DNA of 5,875 bases from NCBI GenBank assembly GCA_028701555.1, contig JAQVQN010000168.1, positions 1 to 5,875 of the forward strand. The letters are read 5' to 3'. This stretch comes from Kiritimatiellia bacterium. GTDB taxonomy: Bacteria; Verrucomicrobiota; Kiritimatiellia; RFP12; UBA1067. The notes beneath the pieces are model-generated. The model was not told the origin of the DNA. It saw only the letters and a list, made by a program, of their open reading frames with translations, and ran no database searches. The first letter of the stretch is position 1; the number at the start of each line of letters is the position of its first letter. A program made the position numbers and the translations under genes. This document shows positions 1 through 5,666 of the stretch, in pieces.

Positions 1-24
1 GCACAACCAAGAATAAGAAACGAC

Positions 25-1407
25 CTATGGGCTTGTCACTTTTTTAAAGAAAACCGTTGAGAGATTCGGATTGAGCCTGAAATAGACGTATGACCCCACA
101 TGCGTCGAGCGCAGATAGACTCCGAAACGTCCGCGCTTGAGCTGAAACCGGATCGATATGAAACCGTCCTTGAAAGTGTCACTGCCCGCCAGCCAAGCTT
201 TGGCGCCCGAGGTCGAGGTGCTGGGCGCCTGCCTGGAAGTCATAACCGGGTTAACCGGCGGTATGGCCCTCAGCACTAACTCATTATCACGCACGGACAC
301 GTCGCCCCACTCACCGATCCAACGCTGGGCTTCATAACCGCGGTCATACCCATCCTGCGCCGGATCAAGCGGCCAGAAGGAATCCAGTTTGTTGGCGAAT
401 TCCAGCGGTGTCCACGCCGGGTTTACCAGCAGACGGTTTAGTCGGCGCGGATCGCTCTCGCGGCTGTTCAGCGCCAGTTGCCCAAGAGTGAAGCCAAGAT
501 CGTAGCTGGATCCAACCTGGTGCAGGTTGGTCACCCTCACAACCTTCGCTTGCTCCTCGTACTGTCCGTAATCGCCATACGGGAAGAAAAAGGCCAGGGG
601 CTTGAATCCGACCTCTTTCTGAAACTCTCCGATTACCTTGGCGTGGTCTTCAGCCACCCGCTGATTGAACTCTTCCGGCAGCTCGTAACGCGTCTCGCCG
701 CTTTTCCACCAAGGGCTGGCCAAATAAGGCCCCTTGTTGCCAGAAGGGCTGGTCTCTATAAACTCAAACCCGCGTTCCGACTGCGCCGCCAGTTCCCAGT
801 AACCCATGGTCACCATGTCGCGCAGATACGGCCACAGCAGCGCCTGTGCGTCGCGCGTGTGAATGGGCGCGGTGACCACACCCATCACGGCTTTCCACTT
901 GTAGTTGTGCAGTAGCTTGCGGATCTCGAAATAGGAACTTTTACGAGACTGCTCGAAGGTCATCAGTACGGACTTGCGCGGCAACAGCTTGCCCTCTTTA
1001 TAGAACGCCTGCACATCCGCCAAACCGATCGGCGTGTAGCCCCGCTCACGCAGCAGGCGCAGGTGTTGCTCGAAATCCGCCCGCGTGATATCCTGCGAAC
1101 CAGGCTGCGCGTCGCTGTTGACCCCGTAATACGCTACCGCCAAGAAGGTATCTGCGTCGCGCGTGACCGCCACCTCTTCTTTTTTGTAACCGTAGCGGTA
1201 GTAGAGCGCGCGCAGCGGCGTCCACAGCGCCACGCCCAGACACAGCAGCCCCAGAAATATCAGCCACGCCCGCACATTGCGGTCTTTGGCCATGACCACC
1301 GGCCGCTCCCACGCCTCGTCCATAGTGATGTCCAACTGCTCGCCGTCCGAACCGTCGTTAACCAGCGGTGCCTCTTGATTGATCTCTTTGCCATCTGGTA
1401 TTTTCAT
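25..1407 (-). CDS. Membrane-anchored polysaccharide deacetylase-like protein (NodB/PgaB fold, degenerate active site) with C-terminal beta-rich domain
   Basis: This 460-residue protein probably acts at the outer face of the inner membrane on the glycan made by the upstream glycosyltransferase. Residues 1-46 are acidic and probably cytoplasmic, and 47-63 (WLIFLGLLCLGVALW) form one membrane segment. A NodB-like region follows at about 88-340: FLAVAYYGV near 88-96, VLMTFEQS at 147-154 where active enzymes have TFDDG, AAQSERG at 207-213 where PgaB-type enzymes have an H-x3-H metal motif, and FFFPYGDYGQ at 273-282, matching the conserved PYG strand. The usual metal-binding Asp and His residues are therefore absent, which suggests a pseudoenzyme or glycan-binding protein. 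Residues from about 365 to 460 look beta-rich, like a jelly-roll carbohydrate-binding or DUF1080-like domain; that part is weak. The ATG at 1407 was chosen because it overlaps the upstream stop as ATGA and follows GGGGGA (1415-1420) by 7 bases. An in-frame ATG at 1422 is the alternative. The frame stays open to 1710, but that part lies inside the glycosyltransferase gene. Confidence 0.8.
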   Translation of the reverse strand: MKIPDGKEINQEAPLVNDGSDGEQLDITMDEAWERPVVMAKDRNVRAWLIFLGLLCLGVALWTPLRALYYRYGYKKEEVAVTRDADTFLAVAYYGVNSDAQPGSQDITRADFEQHLRLLRERGYTPIGLADVQAFYKEGKLLPRKSVLMTFEQSRKSSYFEIRKLLHNYKWKAVMGVVTAPIHTRDAQALLWPYLRDMVTMGYWELAAQSERGFEFIETSPSGNKGPYLASPWWKSGETRYELPEEFNQRVAEDHAKVIGEFQKEVGFKPLAFFFPYGDYGQYEEQAKVVRVTNLHQVGSSYDLGFTLGQLALNSRESDPRRLNRLLVNPAWTPLEFANKLDSFWPLDPAQDGYDRGYEAQRWIGEWGDVSVRDNELVLRAIPPVNPVMTSRQAPSTSTSGAKAWLAGSDTFKDGFISIRFQLKRGRFGVYLRSTHVGSYVYFRLNPNLSTVFFKKVTSP

Positions 1408-2912
1408 CCGCGAGTCCCCCATTTCTTTCCGCGCAGGCTCAACAACGCCCAATATATCTGCCAACTGTAAAAGGCGATATACGAAAGCGTGAACGCGAAG
1501 CCCGCCCACCACCAGCGCCGGCCGGTCGAGGCCCAGAAGTGCAGCGACCACACTGCCGTTATAGCCACCACGCCGACCGTGTAAGAGGCGGTCACGTGTC
1601 CGGCCATCAGCGGGCCGATCAACAACGCTTGAATCATGACCAATGGCTCGAAGATCGGCATCCACATCATCGCGTACCACGACAGCGAAGGCACCGGATG
1701 CTTGCGCCACATGAATCTGCCGGTCTTGACGATCTCGCGCAGGTATGAGCGCATCCAGCGCGCCTGCTGGCGCGTATACTGCCGCCAGTTCTCCGGCGCG
1801 ATGGTCGTAGCCAGCGCCTCGTCGTCATACAGTATCTTGTAGTCTTTTAGAATACGGTTGGTCAACGAGCGGTCGTCCGCAAAATTCCCGTGGCTGCCCA
1901 GCACAGTGGCGTTCATCCAGTCATCCAGCACGTGCAGCACACACACGCGCCGATATGCCGAAAAACATCCGGGCAGGCAACTAACTGTACCGAACACGCT
2001 CTCGGCCGCCTTCATGATCTTGTATGAGAAGTAGTAGCGCACGTCCTGCATGCGCGTCAGCAGGTTGGCATCCGCGTTCTCGACATCGCAATGCCCGGAA
2101 ATGCCGCCCACCGAAGGATCAACGAAGCCCTGCACCAGCTTCTGCAGCGACCCCGGAAAAATGAAGGTGTCGGAATCCACGCACACCATGAATTCGCCAC
2201 GCGCGATCAGCACCGAGACCCCCCAGGCATGGCACAGGCCGCGGTTGCGCTCAAAATCCACCACCACCAGCCGCGGGTGGCGTGACTGCGCCGCCAGCAT
2301 CTCGACCAGCGTGTTGTCGGTGGAGCCGTCGTTCACGCAAACCACCTCCAGCTTGTCGGCCGGATAGCCTGCCGCGAAAATGCGCTCGATCGTCTGGCGG
2401 ATCACCTCGCCCTCGTTCATGCAGGGAACCAGCACGGTCACCGACGGCGCATAACCGCAATCCTTGGGCGCAACATAAAACGCCGCGATGATGAAACGCG
2501 AGACCACAAAAATACCAGCCAGCAGTGAATATATGCTAACCATCGGCTGATACCAGTAGTTCTCCACGCTGCGCAACTGCAGGAAGACCGCCCACCCCAA
2601 CATGAACATAGCCGTCGCCGAGATCAGCAGCACCAGAATGCGCGGCGGGCGCGCGTAAAGCTTCCGCAGGCGCGCCCGTATCTCAAAATCGCCCGGCACC
2701 GGGAACTCTGGAGACAACTTCAGCGCCGTTCCCTCGTGCTTTAAGAGCTTCTGACAATAAGGGCAAACCGTCGGTGCCGGAGTCTCCACCACATGCACCG
2801 AAAGCGCACAGCCATCGCACCGGCACCGCCGGCCACGAATCACAGAATCGTTTTGATTACCGGCTTGTGAAAAATAGGTCTGCATATCTGACGTCAAGCA
2901 TCCGTTTGACAC
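1404..2912 (-). CDS. Processive family 2 glycosyltransferase (hyaluronan/chitin synthase/NodC-like) with N-terminal zinc ribbon
   Basis: This 502-residue inner-membrane enzyme probably polymerises a beta-linked polysaccharide from a nucleotide sugar and threads it across the membrane. Residues 32-53 form a CX2C-X14-CX2C zinc ribbon (CDGC, then CPYC). Membrane segments lie near 91-111 and 124-147. The GT-A domain follows from about 156, with LVPCMNEGE, VNDGSTDNT (193-201), the DSD metal motif (246-248), PGCFSAYRR (314-322), ADDRS with the probable catalytic acid (345-349) and QQARW (382-386), which is the QxxRW signature of processive synthases. Three further membrane segments lie near 412-436, 442-461 and 468-492, and the C-terminus has the WGTR motif common in this family. 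The polymer cannot be deduced. The start is a GTG preceded by GGGAAG (2916-2921) at only 3 bases; an in-frame ATG at 2885 (residue 10) lacks a convincing site. The stop overlaps the next gene's start, so the two are probably co-translated. Confidence 0.92.
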   Translation of the reverse strand: MSNGCLTSDMQTYFSQAGNQNDSVIRGRRCRCDGCALSVHVVETPAPTVCPYCQKLLKHEGTALKLSPEFPVPGDFEIRARLRKLYARPPRILVLLISATAMFMLGWAVFLQLRSVENYWYQPMVSIYSLLAGIFVVSRFIIAAFYVAPKDCGYAPSVTVLVPCMNEGEVIRQTIERIFAAGYPADKLEVVCVNDGSTDNTLVEMLAAQSRHPRLVVVDFERNRGLCHAWGVSVLIARGEFMVCVDSDTFIFPGSLQKLVQGFVDPSVGGISGHCDVENADANLLTRMQDVRYYFSYKIMKAAESVFGTVSCLPGCFSAYRRVCVLHVLDDWMNATVLGSHGNFADDRSLTNRILKDYKILYDDEALATTIAPENWRQYTRQQARWMRSYLREIVKTGRFMWRKHPVPSLSWYAMMWMPIFEPLVMIQALLIGPLMAGHVTASYTVGVVAITAVWSLHFWASTGRRWWWAGFAFTLSYIAFYSWQIYWALLSLRGKKWGTRG

Positions 2913-2956
2913 CGTCTTCCCATACTTAACAGGTGCTCTCTTTTGATTGCCTTTTT

Positions 2957-2985
2957 AGTTTAACTGCTTTTCCTTTTGACCGCAA
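2957..2985 (-). promoter_or_regulatory. Candidate sigma70-type promoter for the glycosyltransferase arm
   Basis: Read on the minus strand, TTGCGG (2985-2980) is separated by 17 bases from TAAACT (2962-2957). This would start transcription near 2950, about 40 bases before the GTG start. The -35 match is poor (TTG only) and the -10 matches 4 of 6. The -10 lies in a small odd palindrome, AGTTTAACT (2957-2965), which could bind a regulator. This is a visual prediction only. Confidence 0.3.
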
Positions 2986-3004
2986 TCCCGTTTTTTGCCA
3001 TATT
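2976..3004 (+). promoter_or_regulatory. Candidate sigma70-type promoter for the receiver/ATPase arm
   Basis: TTGACC (2976-2981, 5 of 6 matches) is followed after 17 bases by CATATT (2999-3004, 4 of 6, with the key A2 and T6). An overlapping TATTAC lies at 3001-3006. Transcription would start near 3011, leaving a leader of about 94 bases before the ATG at 3105. The -35 box overlaps the opposing candidate -35 by two bases, so polymerase binding in the two directions could be mutually exclusive. I see no strong riboswitch-like or terminator-like hairpin in the leader. Confidence 0.35.
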
Positions 3005-3092
3005 ACATGTGAAATGAGTTAACGCGCTAGCCGCGTTTCCAGGGCTTGACCGCCTCTTTCGGATTAAAAAGTTGTTTTTTGCATGTTCTTCT

Positions 3093-3097
3093 AAAGG
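3093..3097 (+). promoter_or_regulatory. Ribosome binding site AAAGG that fixes the receiver start
   Basis: AAAGG lies 7 bases before the ATG at 3105. It decides between that ATG and the upstream in-frame ATG at 3072. The upstream choice would add 11 residues that do not belong to a receiver domain and lies in a T-rich stretch without a comparable site. Confidence 0.6.
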
Positions 3098-3104
3098 TCT
3101 TCTC

Positions 3105-3473
3105 ATGGCTAACGTATTGATTATCGACGATGAGCCCGCGATCGGCGATTACCTCGCCCGCCTGATCTCGCGCATGGGCCATCAGGCGCAGACCGCGCAG
3201 ACAGCGGCCGACGCCTTCAGCAAAATCGGCGGCATGGCGTTCAATCTGGTGATAGCCGACATTCGACTGCCGGACGCCCCCGACGCCTTGCAGTGGATCA
3301 AGGACATTGCCGGCAAATGCGCAGGCGTACCGCTGGTGCTGATATCCGGCGCGCCCTCCAGCGAACTGGACGAGTGCGCGAAAGCCAACGGCGTGCTGGC
3401 ATTCCTGAGCAAACCCTTCGAACTGACCTTCATACGCAACATCCTGCAAAAGGTGTGCTCTGAAGGCGAGTGA
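3105..3473 (+). CDS. Stand-alone CheY-like response regulator receiver domain
   Basis: The 122-residue protein is one complete receiver domain with no output domain, as in CheY or Spo0F. It should be phosphorylated on an Asp by a sensor kinase and signal by protein contact. All family landmarks are present: acidic pair D8-D9 in VLIIDDEP, phosphoacceptor D52 in LVIADIRLPD, switch residue S81 in VLISGAP, aromatic F100 and the invariant K103-P104 in FLSKPF. Nothing suggests inactivity. No kinase is encoded in the window, so the input is distant or beyond the edges. As the first gene of the right arm, four bases ahead of a possible start of the KaiC-like gene, it probably controls one of the following ATPases or the membrane protein rather than transcription. 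The start is set by AAAGG at 3093-3097 and by MANVLIIDDE, a typical receiver N-terminus. Confidence 0.92.
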   Translation: MANVLIIDDEPAIGDYLARLISRMGHQAQTAQTAADAFSKIGGMAFNLVIADIRLPDAPDALQWIKDIAGKCAGVPLVLISGAPSSELDECAKANGVLAFLSKPFELTFIRNILQKVCSEGE

Positions 3474-3499
3474 GACGATGACTCAACAACCGAGGCTTT

Positions 3500-4369
3500 G
3501 TGATCGTTGACAAAACTAAATTGGGCATCTCGTTCTTCGACGAGACTTTCGGAGGAGTATACCGCGGACGCCAGGTGCTCTGCTCCGGCCGCCGCGGCAG
3601 CGGAAAGTCCATACTCGCCTGCCACTTCCTGAATCAAGGCCTACTCGACGGCGATAAAGCCCTGCTGCTCTCGAACTACCGCGCACAGGACACAATCATC
3701 GTGGCCGAAAGCCTGGGCCTGCCCTTTGCCAAAGCCGTCACCGAAGGCCAGCTCACCATTCTGGAATACGCCTCCTTCATACCCGAGAGCACAGCCAGCT
3801 CAAACCTGATGCTGCCGCCGCAATCTTTCATGGAGTTGCAGGAAACCGTTGAGTCCCAGTCCATCCGCCGCCTAGCCTTCGATACCGCCCTGCCCTGGGT
3901 GGCCATCCACCCGGTCACGCGTATCGCCGAGCACGTCTACTCATTCATACACGCCATCGAACGTTTGGGCGTTACAGCCCTGCTAACCATCCCGAAACCG
4001 GTCTCGAACCCCTCTTTCTCGCTCAAAAGCCGACTCGAAGACCTCTGCCCGGTGGCCGTCAACGTGGACCACGAAAACGGCGCCAACCGTGTTCTGAGGG
4101 TCACAAAATACCTGGGCGAGGTCAAAAACCTTTCCACGCCCTTCCCCTTCGTGATCACCCCCAACAAAGGCATCATCTCGGAAGCCGAGGCGCAGGCCAT
4201 GGCCGCTCAGGATCCCGCAAGGACAGCGCCTGCCGATCATGCCGCACCGTCTCACACAGCGCAAACCCTGCCGCCTGCCGCGCCGGAACCCGCGCCTGCC
4301 GCCGTGGCAGCCCGCACCCCCAACAAGAAGCCGATCAATTTCTCTTCGGTAATCCGCTTCCCCGAATAA
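3500..4369 (+). CDS. Single-domain KaiC/RecA-fold ATPase with Pro/Ala-rich C-terminal tail, catalytic Glu pair missing
   Basis: This 289-residue cytoplasmic protein has one KaiC-type RecA core at about 1-225. Visible parts are the N-terminal GISFFDETFGGVYRG segment typical of KaiC-like proteins, Walker A GRRGSGKS (30-37), and a Walker B strand RLAFDTALPW with D128. From remembered family sequence, residues 61-92 (RAQDTIIVAESLG, then AKAVTEGQLTILEYAS) align with the KaiC CI segment. There the catalytic Glu-Glu is replaced by N59-Y60, so it may bind ATP and hydrolyse it poorly. Residues of about 230-275 are Ala/Pro-rich and probably disordered, ending in the basic/hydrophobic peptide NKKPINFSSVIRFPE. 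FlaH and GvpD are other relatives of the fold; no specific function can be assigned. The start is a GTG with GAGG 4 bases upstream. The better-placed ATG at 3478 is out of frame by one base, so a true start at 3478 with an indel near 3497-3499 is possible. Confidence 0.82.
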   Translation: MIVDKTKLGISFFDETFGGVYRGRQVLCSGRRGSGKSILACHFLNQGLLDGDKALLLSNYRAQDTIIVAESLGLPFAKAVTEGQLTILEYASFIPESTASSNLMLPPQSFMELQETVESQSIRRLAFDTALPWVAIHPVTRIAEHVYSFIHAIERLGVTALLTIPKPVSNPSFSLKSRLEDLCPVAVNVDHENGANRVLRVTKYLGEVKNLSTPFPFVITPNKGIISEAEAQAMAAQDPARTAPADHAAPSHTAQTLPPAAPEPAPAAVAARTPNKKPINFSSVIRFPE

Positions 4370-4391
4370 AGGCACCCGAAAGAACCTAACC

Positions 4392-5252
4392 ATGTACACC
4401 TCTTACTGGAACCTGCGACAGTCGCCGTTTCTGAATACGGTCAGCGACCGTCTCATATTCATGACCGAGCAGCATCAGGAGGGCATCGCGCGCCTGTTCT
4501 ACCTGATCGATCAGGAACGCATCGCCGGCATGCTCACCGGCGCCTATGGCGTGGGCAAGACCATGACCCTGGAATACCTGCACCGCCGCGCCGCCAAAGC
4601 CAAGTTGCCCGTAATCAAGATCGACGCCATCCCGCACGGCAGCCTGCCCATGGCCCGCCATATCCTGCGCTGCCTCAACCTGCCCGACCAAGCCCCATCC
4701 CTGCCCGAAGCCCTGATGTCCCTGCAGGCCTACTGCCAAAGCAACGCCCACAACCTGAACCGCTCGCTGCTGCTGATCGACGAGGCCCACCACCTCGCGC
4801 CCGGCGACGGCTTCTACCTGGCCCACTACCTCTGCAACCTGCGCATCCCGGCCACCGAAAGCCGCGAGGAACGCCCCCTCTTCACCATCATCCTGGCCGG
4901 CACCGACGAACTGCGGGAATCGCTCAAAAACCAGGAGTCGCTGCGCCGCCGCATCCAGCTCGACTGGCGCCTGACACCACTCACCCAAGCACAGACCACC
5001 GAATACATCCAGCACCACATGCGCGCCGTCGGCGGCGACATCTGGTCGTTCGCCAAAGACGCCATCGATGCCATCTATTTCTATTCGCAAGGCATACCGC
5101 GCAGCATCAACAACATCTGCGACACCGCCCTGATGCTCGGTTTCGCCTCACAGGCTCCGCACGTGACACGTGAGATCGCCATCCAAGCCGCCAAAGACAC
5201 CGGGCTTGACTCAATGCTGACGCCACAAAAAAACGAAGCCCCAACCCCTTGA
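4392..5252 (+). CDS. ExeA/MshM-type AAA+ ATPase (PEP-CTERM-locus secretion ATPase-like)
   Basis: This 286-residue AAA+ ATPase belongs to the family of ExeA (GspA) of type II secretion, MshM of MSHA pili and the secretion ATPases of PEP-CTERM/exosortase EPS loci. These typically drive assembly or energising of envelope complexes from the cytoplasmic face. The N-terminus MYTSYWNLRQSPF is the family's usual opening. Walker A is GAYGVGKT (50-57), Walker B is LLLIDEAHHL (126-135; D130, E131), the sensor strand is IILAGTDEL (166-174), and LRRRI (184-188) holds the probable arginine finger. A helical lid follows, with GIPRSINNICDTAL near 235-250. The protein stops after the AAA+ module: it lacks the membrane segment and peptidoglycan-binding domain of ExeA, so it resembles the shorter EPS-locus version. 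It starts 22 bases after the KaiC-like gene, with a weak polypurine site GAAAGAA (4378-4384). Its partner may be the membrane protein encoded next. Confidence 0.88.
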   Translation: MYTSYWNLRQSPFLNTVSDRLIFMTEQHQEGIARLFYLIDQERIAGMLTGAYGVGKTMTLEYLHRRAAKAKLPVIKIDAIPHGSLPMARHILRCLNLPDQAPSLPEALMSLQAYCQSNAHNLNRSLLLIDEAHHLAPGDGFYLAHYLCNLRIPATESREERPLFTIILAGTDELRESLKNQESLRRRIQLDWRLTPLTQAQTTEYIQHHMRAVGGDIWSFAKDAIDAIYFYSQGIPRSINNICDTALMLGFASQAPHVTREIAIQAAKDTGLDSMLTPQKNEAPTP

Positions 5253-5272
5253 CCAGCAGCTAGGAATACCGC

Positions 5273-5659
5273 ATGTCAACCATACCCTTTTCCGACATCA
5301 CGCTGATCGCCGCCGCCTTGGGCATCTTCTTCCTGATCGTGGCCTTCTACAAGAGCATCTTCCACAAACGCAAGGCTCCGCACAAAACCACTGTTCCCGT
5401 CCCCAAGAAAAACATGACCGCTCCAGCGGGCGACGATCAGCCCGTCAAGCTGGCCGACCCCTTCCAGCAGGTTCCGGTCGACAGCATCAGCGAGCATAAA
5501 AACGCTCCCCAAAAACCGGCCGCCTCGTTCTACCCCGCCTACCCGGCCGCTGCCGAGTCCGCCGCAGTCTCGGCCTTCCGGCAGTTCAACCCGCACAAGG
5601 ATTTCGCCCCCTCGCCCGCCACCTCCGCCAAGAACGAAACCTCCTACGAATGGGAATAG
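5273..5659 (+). CDS. Small single-pass membrane protein with Pro/Ala-rich tail, unknown function
   Basis: I do not recognise this 128-residue protein. Residues 9-26 (ITLIAAALGIFFLIVAFY) form one membrane segment, followed directly by a basic cluster (HKRKAPHK, 31-38, and KK at 45-46). By the positive-inside rule, the short N-terminus is outside and the tail of about 100 residues is cytoplasmic. The tail is rich in Pro, Ala and Ser, probably disordered, has FYPAYPAAAE near 83-92, and ends in the acidic aromatic peptide SYEWE. In order and size it sits where the ExeA partner ExeB/GspB would, but it lacks a GspB periplasmic domain and its predicted topology is opposite. It may be a membrane docking factor for the two upstream ATPases (inference). 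The start is supported by AGGA (5262-5265), 7 bases upstream. It lies 20 bases after the AAA+ gene. GC-biased third positions like its neighbours support it as coding. Confidence 0.75.
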   Translation: MSTIPFSDITLIAAALGIFFLIVAFYKSIFHKRKAPHKTTVPVPKKNMTAPAGDDQPVKLADPFQQVPVDSISEHKNAPQKPAASFYPAYPAAAESAAVSAFRQFNPHKDFAPSPATSAKNETSYEWE

Positions 5660-5666
5660 CGTAGTC

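Noticed and set aside
1..24. Terminator or downstream gene after the left arm
   Set aside because: The 24 bases beyond the stop contain no hairpin or start codon with a ribosome site that I can see; too short to judge.
44..53. TTTAAAAAAG on the minus strand as a programmed frameshift site near the end of the deacetylase-like gene
   Set aside because: The reading frame is TTT AAA AAA GTG, not in register for an A AAA AAG slip. The run of six A is short for transcriptional slippage, and the frame ends normally soon after.
478..915. Plus-strand open frame (145 codons) opposite the deacetylase-like gene
   Set aside because: It is antisense to the conserved PYG and W-rich regions, with no ribosome site or family signature; a shadow.
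1408..1710. N-terminal extension of the deacetylase-like frame to the ATG at 1710
   Set aside because: It lies wholly inside the glycosyltransferase coding region in another frame, has no membrane or deacetylase character, and the ATGA overlap with GGGGGA upstream supports the start at 1407.
2906..2934. Perfect TTGACA on the plus strand at 2906-2911 as a promoter
   Set aside because: It lies at the start of the opposing gene, and no -10-like hexamer occurs at 16-18 bases.
2982..3000. Possible sigma54 promoter on the minus strand (TGGC then TTGC)
   Set aside because: The GG and GC dinucleotides are 14 bases apart instead of the required 10.
3072..3104. Extended start of the receiver at the ATG at 3072
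   Set aside because: The added residues (MFFACSSKGLL) are not receiver-like, and AAAGG at 3093-3097 is placed for the ATG at 3105.
4386..5090. Long minus-strand open frame (234 codons) opposite the ExeA-like gene
   Set aside because: It is antisense to a gene with clear Walker motifs. Its translation is low-complexity and rich in Val, Gly and Gln, with no domain; it is a shadow of GC-biased codons.
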